In this document: piece by piece, positions 15,827 through 24,924 of the stretch
Layout of the letters: every line of letters starts with the position of its first letter
Numbering within the stretch: the first letter of the stretch is position 1
Source of the DNA: Gemmatimonadota bacterium
Lineage (GTDB): Bacteria; Gemmatimonadota; Gemmatimonadetes; Gemmatimonadales; GWC2-71-9
Assembly (NCBI GenBank): GCA_003222085.1
Contig: QHUK01000011.1
Location: 1-64,000, forward strand
DNA: 64,000 nt
Direction: 5' to 3'
Made by a program: the position numbers and the translations under genes
Notes under the pieces: generated by a model
Database searches by the model: none
The model's input: the letters and a program-made list of their open reading frames with translations, nothing else
What the model was told of the DNA's origin: nothing

Positions 15827-16011
15827 GCTCTCTGCGAAGCCTTGGCCTTCTCTTCGCACGCCTTGCAGCGCGTGACGCCCCGGAAGGAGCAGATCAAGCA
15901 GATGAAGGTTCCGCAGTCGGCGCAGGGATAGCCTTCCGAGGCGCGCTCCTCGTTGCCGCAGGAGCGGCACACCATCCCGTCGTGCTCCATCAGTTTCGGT
16001 TTGTCGGTCAT
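15823..16011 (-). CDS. Small zinc-ribbon-like protein with four CxxC pairs
   Basis: A 62-residue protein with four CxxC knuckles (CRSCG, CADCG, CLIC, CKAC), enough to bind two zinc ions or form a treble-clef-like fold. It begins MTDKPKLMEHDG and ends KAKASQRA. It lies 8 nt behind the NtrC-like gene and is probably the last gene of that minus-strand operon. I know no specific function for this arrangement. Confidence 0.8.
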   Translation of the reverse strand: MTDKPKLMEHDGMVCRSCGNEERASEGYPCADCGTFICLICSFRGVTRCKACEEKAKASQRA

Positions 16012-16019
16012 AATCCGCC

Positions 16020-17372
16020 TCAGACGTCGAGCCCGTACACCTTAATCTTATTGATCAGCGTCGCACGCGAAATGCCGAGCTCGAGGGCCGCCCGCGTACG
16101 GTTGCCGCCGTGGAACTTGAGGGTCTTTTCAATATGCACCCGCTCCACCTCGGCGAGCGCCTGCGGCTGGTGGCGCCGGTCGCCGCCTCCGCTCCCCCCG
16201 CTCCTGCGCAGGTCGCTCGGGAGGTGCTCGAGGCCGATCTGGCCCGCCCCGCGCGCCAGGATCATGGCCCGCTCGACCACATTGCGCATCTCGCGCACGT
16301 TCCCCGGCCACGGCGCGGACAGCAGCCGGTCCAACGCCTCGGCGCTCGTGACGCTGGGACAGCCCGGCATCTGGGGCACCAGGTCCGACAGGATGCGGGT
16401 GAGCAGCGCCAGACGGTCGTCGCGCGACCGCTCGCGCACCGCCGGCAGCCGGAGCGGCATCACGCTGAGGCGATAGTAGAGGTCCTCCCGAAAGCGACCG
16501 GCACGCACCTCGGCCATCAGGTCCCGGTTGGTGGCGGCGACCAGCCGCACGTCGACCGTGAGCTCGCGGGTGCCGCCCAGCCGGCGGAACGTCTTCGTCT
16601 CGAGCACCTTCAGCAGCTTGGGCTGCAGCTCCGGCGCCAGGTCCCCGATTTCGTCGAGAAAGATCGTTCCCCGATCCGCCAGCTCGAACAGGCCTTGGCG
16701 ACGCTCCTTCGCGTCGGTAAAGGCACCCTTCTCGTGGCCGAACAGCTCCGACTCGAGGAATGTGGCCGAGAGCCCGCCACAGTTCACCTCGACGAAGGGA
16801 CCGCTCGCGCGTGGGGAGAGATGATGGATCACCCGGGCCACCCAGCCCTTCCCGGTCCCGCTCTCGCCGGTGAGCAGCACGGTCGAGCGCTCGCTCGCCG
16901 CCAGCAGCTCGATCTGGCGCCCCAGCTCGCGAATCGCGGGCGAGACGCCGAGTGATTCGAGCCCCGCGTGCTCGTGCTCGCGCGCCCGCAGCCGCGCGTT
17001 CTGGCGCGCCAGGCGCACCTTGTCGCCCACGCGTGCCGTAGCGGCGGCCAGGTGGTTCAAGTCCACGGGCTTCGTGAGGAAGTGCTCGGCGCCGAGCTGC
17101 ATGGCCCGCACCGCCGTCTCGATGTCGCCCTGGCCGGTGAGGAGAATCACCGAGCCGCCCCGTGACTTGAGCTGCTCGAGCACGTCCAGTCCTCCGACGT
17201 CGGGGAGGTGCAGGTCGAGGATGACGACGTCGGGACGCAGGCGATCGAACGCCTCGAAGCCGGCCTCGCCGGTGCCCGCGCCCGCGACCTCGTACCCGAT
17301 GCGGTCGAAGTACGCACCGAGCGCGCGCCGCAGGTCGGCGTCGTCGTCGATCAGGAGGACGCTGTCAGCCAT
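16020..17372 (-). CDS. Sigma-54-dependent NtrC-family response regulator
   Basis: A 450-residue enhancer-binding protein. Receiver domain 1-120 (SVLLIDDDADLRRAL; VVILDLHLPDVGG with phosphoacceptor Asp; FLTKPVDL). AAA+ domain about 145-375 with Walker A TGESGTGKGW, the sigma-54-contact loop HEKGAFTDAKERR, Walker B TIFLDEIGD and the FREDLYYRL segment. Fis-type helix-turn-helix at the C-terminus (GNRTRAALELGISRATLINK). An intact GAFTDA loop implies it activates RpoN promoters; no rpoN is in the window. Its start overlaps the lipid-kinase gene stop by 8 nt, so it belongs to the Omp85/TamB operon. That link suggests an envelope-related regulon, which is inference. Confidence 0.95.
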   Translation of the reverse strand: MADSVLLIDDDADLRRALGAYFDRIGYEVAGAGTGEAGFEAFDRLRPDVVILDLHLPDVGGLDVLEQLKSRGGSVILLTGQGDIETAVRAMQLGAEHFLTKPVDLNHLAAATARVGDKVRLARQNARLRAREHEHAGLESLGVSPAIRELGRQIELLAASERSTVLLTGESGTGKGWVARVIHHLSPRASGPFVEVNCGGLSATFLESELFGHEKGAFTDAKERRQGLFELADRGTIFLDEIGDLAPELQPKLLKVLETKTFRRLGGTRELTVDVRLVAATNRDLMAEVRAGRFREDLYYRLSVMPLRLPAVRERSRDDRLALLTRILSDLVPQMPGCPSVTSAEALDRLLSAPWPGNVREMRNVVERAMILARGAGQIGLEHLPSDLRRSGGSGGGDRRHQPQALAEVERVHIEKTLKFHGGNRTRAALELGISRATLINKIKVYGLDV

Positions 17373-18294
17373 GGGGCGACGCCGCGAGCGGCGCGGTGTC
17401 GGGGTCGACGATCACCGACAGGGCGGCCGGGAGGAGGCGTGCCTCGAACGGCGCGTCCCCACACGGCTCGCCGTCGAGCTGCATCGGCCGCGGGGAGCCC
17501 TCGAGCACTTCGACACGCACGGTGCGGCCGCGACCGAACCACAATCGCCGGGCGCCGTTCATCGGTCGACGCACCAGCTCCAGGAACGCGCTCAGGCTCT
17601 GCCATACGCCTTCGGCCCGGAGCACGACCACGTCCAGCCAGCCGTCGTCCGGCGCGATGTCGTGCCGCAGCCGCAGGAAGGGCGGCACGAGCTCGCCGCA
17701 GTTCGCAACCAGCACCATGGCCGCCGGCAGCTCGCGCGCGACCCCGTCCACGGTCACCCGGTGGAGCGGACTCGTGACGGTGGGGAGCGCGGCGAACGCC
17801 TTCATCACGTACGCCGCCATCTTCCAGCGACGCTTCTCCGCCGCCGCCGTGCCCGCCATCAGCTGGGCGTCGAAGCCCGTCCCGCCGCACACGGCGAAAT
17901 AGTGCGTGCCGTCGGGGCGCTCCACAGTGCCCAGGTCGAGTGTGGCGGTGCGGCGGGCCAAGATCACGCGCGCCGCCCCTGCCGGGTCGCGCGGCAGCCG
18001 CAGGTTCCCGGCGAGCAGGTTCCCCGTACCACCCGGTACCAGCCCGAGCGGCACGCCGCTCCTCACCGCGCCGGCGGCGATCTCCATCGCCGTACCATCT
18101 CCCCCGTAGCAGACGAGCACGTCGAATCCCTGAGTGCACGCTTCGCCGGCGAAACGACGCGCGTCGCCCGCCCGAGCCGTGGCGAGCACTTCGACCGTCC
18201 ACCCGCCCCGCCGGAGGGTGTCCCGGACCGTGGTGACCGCGCGCGCGTCGGTGCGCGCCGCCGCCGGGTTGGCGATCAGGAGGGCCCGCGTCAC
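17365..18294 (-). CDS. Diacylglycerol kinase/sphingosine kinase-like lipid kinase
   Basis: A 309-residue DAGK-catalytic-domain protein. It begins VTRALLIANPAAARTDA, and the nucleotide loop VLVCYGGDGTAMEIAAG is the family GGDGT signature; GLVPGGTGNLLAGNLRLP follows. C-terminal strands include DDGWLDVVVLR and MQLDGEPCGDAPFEAR. Such enzymes (DgkB, YegS, BmrU) phosphorylate diacylglycerol or related lipids at the inner membrane face. It lies 2 nt behind tamB and overlaps the NtrC-like gene. The GTG start at 18294 was chosen by homology. Confidence 0.9.
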   Translation of the reverse strand: MTRALLIANPAAARTDARAVTTVRDTLRRGGWTVEVLATARAGDARRFAGEACTQGFDVLVCYGGDGTAMEIAAGAVRSGVPLGLVPGGTGNLLAGNLRLPRDPAGAARVILARRTATLDLGTVERPDGTHYFAVCGGTGFDAQLMAGTAAAEKRRWKMAAYVMKAFAALPTVTSPLHRVTVDGVARELPAAMVLVANCGELVPPFLRLRHDIAPDDGWLDVVVLRAEGVWQSLSAFLELVRRPMNGARRLWFGRGRTVRVEVLEGSPRPMQLDGEPCGDAPFEARLLPAALSVIVDPDTAPLAASPHG

Positions 18295-18296
18295 GG

Positions 18297-21200
18297 CTAG
18301 TAGCGCCGCTCCCAGAAGAGGTCGAGACCGACCTGCCGCGGCACGGTATTGCCCTGCGCCCCGGTCGGATCGATGCTGCACGTCTGCACCGGCGCGAAGC
18401 TCGCCTCCGTGCGCCACTCGGGGCTGATGCGGAACTGCAGCGACAGGCCGAGCATGTTCTGCACCCCCACCTGGCCTCCCGAGCAGAACCCCGCGTTCAC
18501 CACAACGAACGTCTTGGGGCCGAGCTGGCGCCCCACGGCGACATTCCAGGGGGCGAGCGCGGTCCCCTGCCCCCCACCGCCGGGGCGGATCTCGACGTAG
18601 TCCACCGGCACGCCGCCCGACACGATGGTCTGCTCGATTTCCCCCGACAGGATCCCGAGGGCGCTCTGTAACACGGCCCGCTGGTCGGCGATCCCGCCCT
18701 GGTCGCCGGCGAGATCCACACTGCTCTTGCCGAACAGCAGATAGGAGATGATCTCGGTCTGCGACAGCTCACGCTTCTCCGCCTCGAGGGTGACCTTCGG
18801 CACCAGTAGGGTACCGCCGATGTGCGCGACCACCGAGATGTCCTCGGGGTTGTGCAGGGCCGGCGTCGGAACGGGGTGCACGACGTGCTTCGCCCTGATG
18901 TCGAGCGCCGCGTCCTGGTCGGGGGTACCGAAATACCGCACTGTTCCCTCGGTGACGACGAACTCGCGCGACAGGAGCGACCCTACCTTGAGCCGGTACG
19001 TCCCCCGCACCGCCTGCAGCGTGCCGCTCACGAGGTACTGGTCGCGCTGCTTGGTGAGCCGCACGGAGCCGGCGAGCTGGATGTTCGCCTCGTCGGAGCG
19101 CAGCCACACGTCGCTCCCCATTTCCAGCTCGAGGTCGTCGATTCGCAGGCTGTCGAGGAACACGTTCTCGAACTCGGGCCCGAGGCGCTGCTGCTGGATG
19201 AGCGCGGCGAGCGAGGTGTCCGCGAGCTCGTCCAGGTTCACGATCCGCTTCTGGACCAGATCGGCGAAGTACAGGACGCCGGACGTCACCTTGGCGTGAC
19301 CGGTGAGCGTCGCGCCGAACACCGGCCCCTTGAGCGACAGCCGGCCGCTGGCGGTGATGGCCACGTTGTTCCGCAAGTCCAGCGCTTTGAACTGGTCGGC
19401 GGCGATCTGGAGGTCGAGCACGGGATGCGTCAGCTGCTCGAGCCGCACGATGCCGGTGAAGTCGGCCCGGCCGCGCTCGCTGCGGGCAGACAGAGACTGG
19501 ATGGCGATCGTGTCGCCCGACAGGGCGAGGCGTCCGTCGACGTCCTCGTAGCGCACGCTCAGCGTGGGGATGGTCGCGGCCGCATTGGCGATCTGGAGCT
19601 CCCCCCGCAGGCGGGGCGCGTCCCACGTCCCCGCGATGCCCAGGTTCGCCGAGAACACCCCCGTCACGCGCTGCAGCGACGGCGTGAGCGCCTCGAGGAC
19701 GGAGAGGTCCACGCTGTCCGCCCTCGCCCCCACCGACAGCGTGTCGGGGAGCTGGCGGCGCGGCACGGGCTCGAGGGCGAGGTCCAGCGGCAGATACGCC
19801 TGGACGTCGAGGATCTGCTGGCCCGAGCGCCACAGGTGGACCGCCCCGCGAAGGCGCCGATCGTGGTAGTCGAACGTCCCGTCCATGAACGGCGCGCGGA
19901 ACTCGCCGAACGCCCCGTTCGAGAGCGAGAACGACCCGCTCGACACTGGGCTGGCTCGGGTGCCCGACAGCCCGGCGGTGACCGTGACCGTCCCGCCCAC
20001 GCCTGCGGTGTCCCGCTCGAGCAGCGCGTACAGCCCGACCAGCGGGAAACCCTCCAGCTGGAGGTGGGCGTCCGCCCGCCCCCGCGTCGGCAGGGCCCCC
20101 TCGAGCACCAGCTTGCCCGATCGGTACGCGCTCTGGAGGACGAGGCCGGTCACCGTCGCCGCGGAGTCCGTCACCGTCAGCTCGGTGGGCCGCTCGAGCA
20201 CCCACACATCGCCCGGAAGCTGGACGGCCAGCGAGTCCACGCCGACCGCGAGCGCCGCGCCGCCGGTTTGGGCTGCTCGGCGGGCGAACCGCCCCCCGGC
20301 GAGGAACGCTCCCCCCTCCCCGATGCGCGAGCGCGCCAGCCACGTGAGCGAGTCCCGTGTCCCGCGCGCGGTGGCGAACGCGGCGGAGAATCCGAACGTG
20401 CCGTGGGCAATCGAGTCCAGGCTCGCCTCGAGCGCGAACGTGGGAGCGGAACCCGGGTGCCAGGTGAGGTGGCCCCTGCCGGCGGGCACCCGCCAGGCTC
20501 GCCACGCGAGCCGCTCGACGCTGGCTCGCGCGTCGAGGCCGAGCGAGTCGAGCGAGCCCTCGAGCGTGAGCAGCACGCGCGCCGCACCGGCCAATGGCGT
20601 GTTCCTTGCGTCCCCCCTGCTGCCCCCCCCGGGGTCGTCGAGGGGATCGGGGGAGCCGCCCCCGAGCCAGCCGACGAGCGGGTCGAGCGCGGTGAGGCTG
20701 TCGGCGCCGAAGTCGAGCGCCAGCTGACCGCCGGTCCCCCGGGTCCATCCCAGCGAGCCCGACCCTGTGGTGACGAGACCTGACTGCGTGATGCGCAACG
20801 AGTCCACATACAGCCGCCGGTCGGCGAACCGCACGCGTGCGGCACCCGAGTCCACGCTGGCGCCGGCGAGCTGCGATGGCTCGAGGGTCGCCTGCAAGGT
20901 CCCGACCGGCGGCACTGCGCTGTCGCCCTCGAAATCGCCGCGAAGCGAGAAGCTCAGGCGGGAAGGCGGAGCCCGGCGCCCGAGCCAGTGCGCGAGGTCC
21001 AGGTCGCGAGCCGTGACGGTCAGGCCGCGCGCGCCGTAGTGCGGCAGGTCGAGCATCAAGGTACCGTCGCCGCGCACCGCGCCGCCCCCGGAGTGCAGAT
21101 CAACGTGCGTCTCGAGCGCGCCGAGCGGGCCGGCGAGCTTTACGGACCCGGCCGCGGCGCCAAGCAGCGGCAGCGTCGGGAAGCTGCCCCGGAGGTCGTC

Positions 21201-22733
21201 GAACGAGAGCGAGTCCGCCGTGACGTCGGCGTAGATGCCGAGTACCTCACCCCGCGTGTCGAGCCGCACACTCCCCGTCAGCGCGCTCGGGGGGCGCTCC
21301 CCATCGCGGTGCTCGAGCGTGCCCGCGAATTGCGCGTCGCGCAACGGCCCGGTGAGCGTCCCGGCGACGGAGAGCGTTCCGTGGAGTCGCACCGCCGGGG
21401 CGAGCCGCGCGACCGTGCCCAGATCGATGCTCGACGCCTCCACGGCGAACGGTTGAAATCGCAGGCCGGCGGCGGCCTTGAGGTTCACTTCGCCTTTCCC
21501 ACGGACGCGGGTTTCGGGCCATCCCGGAACGAGCGAGTCGCGGAACGACCAGTCGGTCTCCAGGGCGAGTGCCGCCACCGGCCCGGTGGCGATGGTGTGT
21601 CCGCTGAGCCGTCCCGCAAACGGCAGCGTATCGAGGAAGGGCCGGGCGAACTCGAGGTCGAACTCGCGGGCGTCGAGATCGGCGTCGCGCAGCGCGACGA
21701 GGCCGGAGTCCGACGCGCTGAATGCGTTGAGACGGCCCGCGACCGTCCCGCCACCGTACTCCAGGCGCAGCGGGTCGAGCCCGACTTCGAGCACGCGTTC
21801 GCCGTGCGAGCGTAGCCGCACGTCACCAGACACCACCCCGGCAGCGGGAACGCCGGCGAAGCGGCGGTCGATGAACTGGAGATCCCCGAGCGTCGCCGAG
21901 TCGGCGCGCAGCCGCAGATCGAAGAGCAGCGTGCCGTGCGGCCAACGGACCGTGCCGCGCGCGTCGCGCAGCGCCGACGCAGGCAGCCGCACGCGGGCGA
22001 GCTGCACGTCCATCGAGTCACCGACCACCCGGAGCCGACCCGCCACGTCCACGAGTCGCACCCCGGGGTCGGAGCTGGTCACGGCCAGCCGGGAGACGTC
22101 GATGCGGATTCCCCGTTCGCGCGGGGACGACACTTGCAAGGCGGAAAGGCGGGCGTCGAGGTGCTCGAAGCGGCGGACGCGGAGCCGTCCGTTGGGGGCG
22201 TCGTTCGCGATCTCGACGCTCGAGTCGCCCGGGGCGGGGTGCTTCGCCTGCAGTCGCAGGATGACCGTCCCGTCGGTGATCCGGACGTTGCGGAACAGGA
22301 TGAGGGTGGCCGGCCCGTGCGGACCCTTATCGGGACCCCCAAGTCGCAATAGCTCTTCGATGTTGAGCCGGCCGCTCGGGTGCTGTACGATGTTGATCAC
22401 CGGCCGGTGCAGGTGGAGCTCGAAGAGCACGACCCGGCCGGCCGCGAAGTCGAAGGGGTTGTAGCTGAGGTTCGCTTCCGGCAGCCAGGCGACCAGCGTG
22501 GTGTCCGCGTCGAACAGCCGGACCTCGGAGAGGGTCAGCCCGGTGAGGAGCGATCCGCGCACGTCTCCGATCTCGGCCGTCCCGGTGAAGACCTGGCGGA
22601 GCGCCCCCTCGCTGACCCGCGCCAGGAGCGTCCGCCCGGCGCCCGTGCCGACCAGGGACGAGAGGGCTCCGAGAAAGCCGGCGAGCAGCCCCACCAGCGT
22701 CCACAGCGCGGCCCCGAGCGAGCGGCGGATCAT
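18297..22733 (-). CDS. tamB: TamB/DUF490 family translocation-assembly or lipid-bridge protein
   Basis: A very large (1478 residues) periplasm-spanning protein with an N-terminal signal anchor (SLGAALWTLVGLLAGFLGAL, about residues 5-24). Long repetitive beta-strand stretches follow (for example GLTLSEVRLFDADTTLVAWL), then a C-terminal TamB domain (about 1150-1478: VTSGVLYFADLV, GTLQAVRGTYRLKVG, DQDAALDIRAKH, ISYLLFGKSSVDL). TamB works with Omp85-type TamA/BamA in outer-membrane assembly and, as an AsmA-like protein, in phospholipid transport. The gene directly follows the Omp85 gene with its ATG immediately next to that stop. Predicted ORFs on the opposite strand here are shadows. Confidence 0.93.
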   Translation of the reverse strand: MIRRSLGAALWTLVGLLAGFLGALSSLVGTGAGRTLLARVSEGALRQVFTGTAEIGDVRGSLLTGLTLSEVRLFDADTTLVAWLPEANLSYNPFDFAAGRVVLFELHLHRPVINIVQHPSGRLNIEELLRLGGPDKGPHGPATLILFRNVRITDGTVILRLQAKHPAPGDSSVEIANDAPNGRLRVRRFEHLDARLSALQVSSPRERGIRIDVSRLAVTSSDPGVRLVDVAGRLRVVGDSMDVQLARVRLPASALRDARGTVRWPHGTLLFDLRLRADSATLGDLQFIDRRFAGVPAAGVVSGDVRLRSHGERVLEVGLDPLRLEYGGGTVAGRLNAFSASDSGLVALRDADLDAREFDLEFARPFLDTLPFAGRLSGHTIATGPVAALALETDWSFRDSLVPGWPETRVRGKGEVNLKAAAGLRFQPFAVEASSIDLGTVARLAPAVRLHGTLSVAGTLTGPLRDAQFAGTLEHRDGERPPSALTGSVRLDTRGEVLGIYADVTADSLSFDDLRGSFPTLPLLGAAAGSVKLAGPLGALETHVDLHSGGGAVRGDGTLMLDLPHYGARGLTVTARDLDLAHWLGRRAPPSRLSFSLRGDFEGDSAVPPVGTLQATLEPSQLAGASVDSGAARVRFADRRLYVDSLRITQSGLVTTGSGSLGWTRGTGGQLALDFGADSLTALDPLVGWLGGGSPDPLDDPGGGSRGDARNTPLAGAARVLLTLEGSLDSLGLDARASVERLAWRAWRVPAGRGHLTWHPGSAPTFALEASLDSIAHGTFGFSAAFATARGTRDSLTWLARSRIGEGGAFLAGGRFARRAAQTGGAALAVGVDSLAVQLPGDVWVLERPTELTVTDSAATVTGLVLQSAYRSGKLVLEGALPTRGRADAHLQLEGFPLVGLYALLERDTAGVGGTVTVTAGLSGTRASPVSSGSFSLSNGAFGEFRAPFMDGTFDYHDRRLRGAVHLWRSGQQILDVQAYLPLDLALEPVPRRQLPDTLSVGARADSVDLSVLEALTPSLQRVTGVFSANLGIAGTWDAPRLRGELQIANAAATIPTLSVRYEDVDGRLALSGDTIAIQSLSARSERGRADFTGIVRLEQLTHPVLDLQIAADQFKALDLRNNVAITASGRLSLKGPVFGATLTGHAKVTSGVLYFADLVQKRIVNLDELADTSLAALIQQQRLGPEFENVFLDSLRIDDLELEMGSDVWLRSDEANIQLAGSVRLTKQRDQYLVSGTLQAVRGTYRLKVGSLLSREFVVTEGTVRYFGTPDQDAALDIRAKHVVHPVPTPALHNPEDISVVAHIGGTLLVPKVTLEAEKRELSQTEIISYLLFGKSSVDLAGDQGGIADQRAVLQSALGILSGEIEQTIVSGGVPVDYVEIRPGGGGQGTALAPWNVAVGRQLGPKTFVVVNAGFCSGGQVGVQNMLGLSLQFRISPEWRTEASFAPVQTCSIDPTGAQGNTVPRQVGLDLFWERRY

Positions 22734-24851
22734 CTAGAACGCCTGCCCCACGGCGAACTGCACCACCACCCGCCGCCAGAACCCGTGCGGCAAGACGGGA
22801 TGCACCGTCACCTGGCGCCCGGCCGAATCGGTCACGGCCGTCAGGCTGTTGTTCGCCGTGTTCAGCAGGTACAGCACTCCGGGCTCCGCGGGATAACCGG
22901 CGTAGGCCGCGTCGAGGCGCACCGGTCCGAGCGGCGTAACGAACCGCACACCCACGCCGGGCGTGAACCGCACCCCCCGCACGGTCGGATCGTCCCGCTC
23001 CCACACCTGCCCCACATCCGCGAACACCGCCACCCGCATGCGGTCGGGAAAGAGCGGCGTCGGGAATCGGAACTCGACGTTCGCCACGAAGATCGCGTTG
23101 CCCCCGGTGGCCGACGCCTGAAGGTTGCCGTACGTCGTGTCGCCGCTGACGTCGACCTGTATGGTCCTGAAGTACACGCGCGGACCAAGCTCGTTGCGAG
23201 CGTACCCGCGCACCGAGTTGGGACCCCCGCCGTAGAATCGCTGATCCGGAGGCACGAACCGGACGCTCTGGCCGGCGAAGCTGATCCGGCGCGCCGGGAG
23301 GATCGTCCCACCCAGCAAGCGCCACGCGAACGCCCCGCGGCGGCCGACCGGATAATAGCGCGACACCTCGAGCTGCCCCCGGTTGAACTCGTACAGCGTA
23401 TCCGAGCCGACGAGCCGCGAGGAGTGAGTCAGCGACGCGGTGATGACGCCCCCCGCCGTGGGGTCGAGTACCGAGTTCGTCCGATTCCGCACGCCGGAGA
23501 TCGAGACCGCCCCGAACGGCCGTCGGTTCGCCAGGAACGCCTGATCGGACGCGTTACACAAGAGGAACCGTTGGCAGTACACCGCCGCGTCGGCGGTCGT
23601 GCGGCCCACCGAGTAGCCGTACCCTACCGAGACGGGAACGTCGCGCCGGGCGTTGAAGGTCACGGCCACATTCGCGCCCACCGCCTGGCGCGTATACGCC
23701 TTGAACTCGGAGCGCCGCTCGGCGAACACGGCGAAGCTCGCCGTGTGGCGGGGCGACAGGAACGCCGGCTGGCGCAACGTCACCGTGGCGTTGTAGTTGA
23801 CCGTGTCCGAGGTGGAGTCGGCCTGCAGGAAGCGGCACACGTTCTGCTTGAAGTTCGCGTCGGTCGGAACACCTACGCCGATTTTCGAGAGCTGTCCCGT
23901 GACGTCGAGCGAGCGCGCGCCCCCCAGGAAGTCGTAGGCCGTCCACCCGGTCTGCACCCGGAAGCAGTCGAGTGAGCCGTATCCCGCCCCGAAGCGGATG
24001 CGGTGGCGCGGCGCCTCCGCCACGCGCACCAGCACCCGCACCGTCGAATCGCCGGCCGGCGGGGTCGTATCCGCGAGCGCCACGTTGACCGAGCGGAACA
24101 TCCCCAGCCCGTACAGGTCGCGCTGCGTCAGGTACAGCCGATCCTGGCGAAACCAGTCCCCGGCCCGGACCGAGAGCATGCGCCGCACGGTGGCGGTGTC
24201 CACCTTCTCCGCACCGGTGATCAGCACCTGCCCCACCCGCATGCGCGGGCCGGGGAGCGCCTCGAGGGTCGCCACCGCGCGGAGCGCCGCGACGTCCACA
24301 TCGTAGCTCCGGAGGATGTCGGCGTACGGGTACCCGAGGTTCTTGAGCCGGCTCACGATGGTGTCGGCGGACGCCTGGAACAGGGCCCGGTTGAACGGGT
24401 CGCCGACCTGGAGCGGCAGGTCGCGCTTCAAGCGCCGCACGTCGAGGATCGAGTCGAGGCTCAGCACCTCGAGCGCGGCGAGCCGCACCGGATCGCCCTC
24501 GTAGATCCGAAACGTGACATACACGTCCCGGCCCTCCCGGCGTACCAGGGTGTCCACCACGGCGTTCATGTACCCGCTCTGGCGGTACAGCAGCAACAGC
24601 CGCACGACGTCGCGGCGGAACTCAAGCTCGTTGAACAAGCGCTTCGCGCCCAGGCCCAGCAGGCGGATCGGGAACGCACGCGCGAACCAGCTCGAGTTGG
24701 ACGTCCCGATCGCGGTGCTCAAGGTGTAGTCGTCGATGGCGTGATTGCCCTCGAAGGAAAGCCCTCGGACCACCCGCTGCTGCTCCTGCTGCGCGGCGAG
24801 GGGAGCCGCCGCGAACACGGCGACGAGCAGGGTCAAACGGAACGCGCGCAA
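22734..24851 (-). CDS. Omp85-family outer membrane protein (BamA/TamA type)
   Basis: About 705 residues with signal peptide MRAFRLTLLVAVFAAAPLAA. POTRA-type modules occupy about residues 25-330 (VVRGLSFEGNHAIDDYTLST; DVYVTFRIYEGDPVRLAALE; VGQVLITGAEKVDTATVRRM). The C-terminal beta-barrel has the family elements FYGGGPNSVRGYARNELGPR (the lid-lock VRGY motif) and GVGVRFVTPLGPVRLD. It ends in VVVQFAVGQAF with the terminal Phe expected of a barrel. I choose TTG 24851 because it gives a complete signal peptide; the longer frame up to 25043 would run through the divergent gene's start. Pairing with tamB suggests the TamA role, but BamA is not excluded. Confidence 0.92.
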   Translation of the reverse strand: MRAFRLTLLVAVFAAAPLAAQQEQQRVVRGLSFEGNHAIDDYTLSTAIGTSNSSWFARAFPIRLLGLGAKRLFNELEFRRDVVRLLLLYRQSGYMNAVVDTLVRREGRDVYVTFRIYEGDPVRLAALEVLSLDSILDVRRLKRDLPLQVGDPFNRALFQASADTIVSRLKNLGYPYADILRSYDVDVAALRAVATLEALPGPRMRVGQVLITGAEKVDTATVRRMLSVRAGDWFRQDRLYLTQRDLYGLGMFRSVNVALADTTPPAGDSTVRVLVRVAEAPRHRIRFGAGYGSLDCFRVQTGWTAYDFLGGARSLDVTGQLSKIGVGVPTDANFKQNVCRFLQADSTSDTVNYNATVTLRQPAFLSPRHTASFAVFAERRSEFKAYTRQAVGANVAVTFNARRDVPVSVGYGYSVGRTTADAAVYCQRFLLCNASDQAFLANRRPFGAVSISGVRNRTNSVLDPTAGGVITASLTHSSRLVGSDTLYEFNRGQLEVSRYYPVGRRGAFAWRLLGGTILPARRISFAGQSVRFVPPDQRFYGGGPNSVRGYARNELGPRVYFRTIQVDVSGDTTYGNLQASATGGNAIFVANVEFRFPTPLFPDRMRVAVFADVGQVWERDDPTVRGVRFTPGVGVRFVTPLGPVRLDAAYAGYPAEPGVLYLLNTANNSLTAVTDSAGRQVTVHPVLPHGFWRRVVVQFAVGQAF

Positions 24852-24875
24852 TTGACGCAGTCGGGCTGCATCCCT

Positions 24876-24904
24876 ATGTTGGCAACCTCCCCCCGCACTG
24901 TCAA
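24876..24904 (-). promoter_or_regulatory. Possible promoter for the Omp85 operon
   Basis: A perfect TTGACA on the minus strand (24904-24899) is followed after 17 nt by CAACAT (24881-24876), a weak -10. The Omp85 start lies about 20 nt further on. The divergent peptide-binding gene begins at 24925. Confidence 0.35.
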
Positions 24905-24924
24905 CCTTTTCGACACCTGACCCC

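Noticed and set aside
18822-20783. 653-codon open frame antisense to tamB
   Set aside because: It is Arg/Pro/Gly/Ala-rich, has no domain, and lies fully opposite a clear TamB; this is a typical high-GC shadow frame.
22380-23975. 531-codon open frame antisense to the tamB/Omp85 junction
   Set aside because: Composition and lack of motifs mark it as a shadow of two real genes on the other strand.
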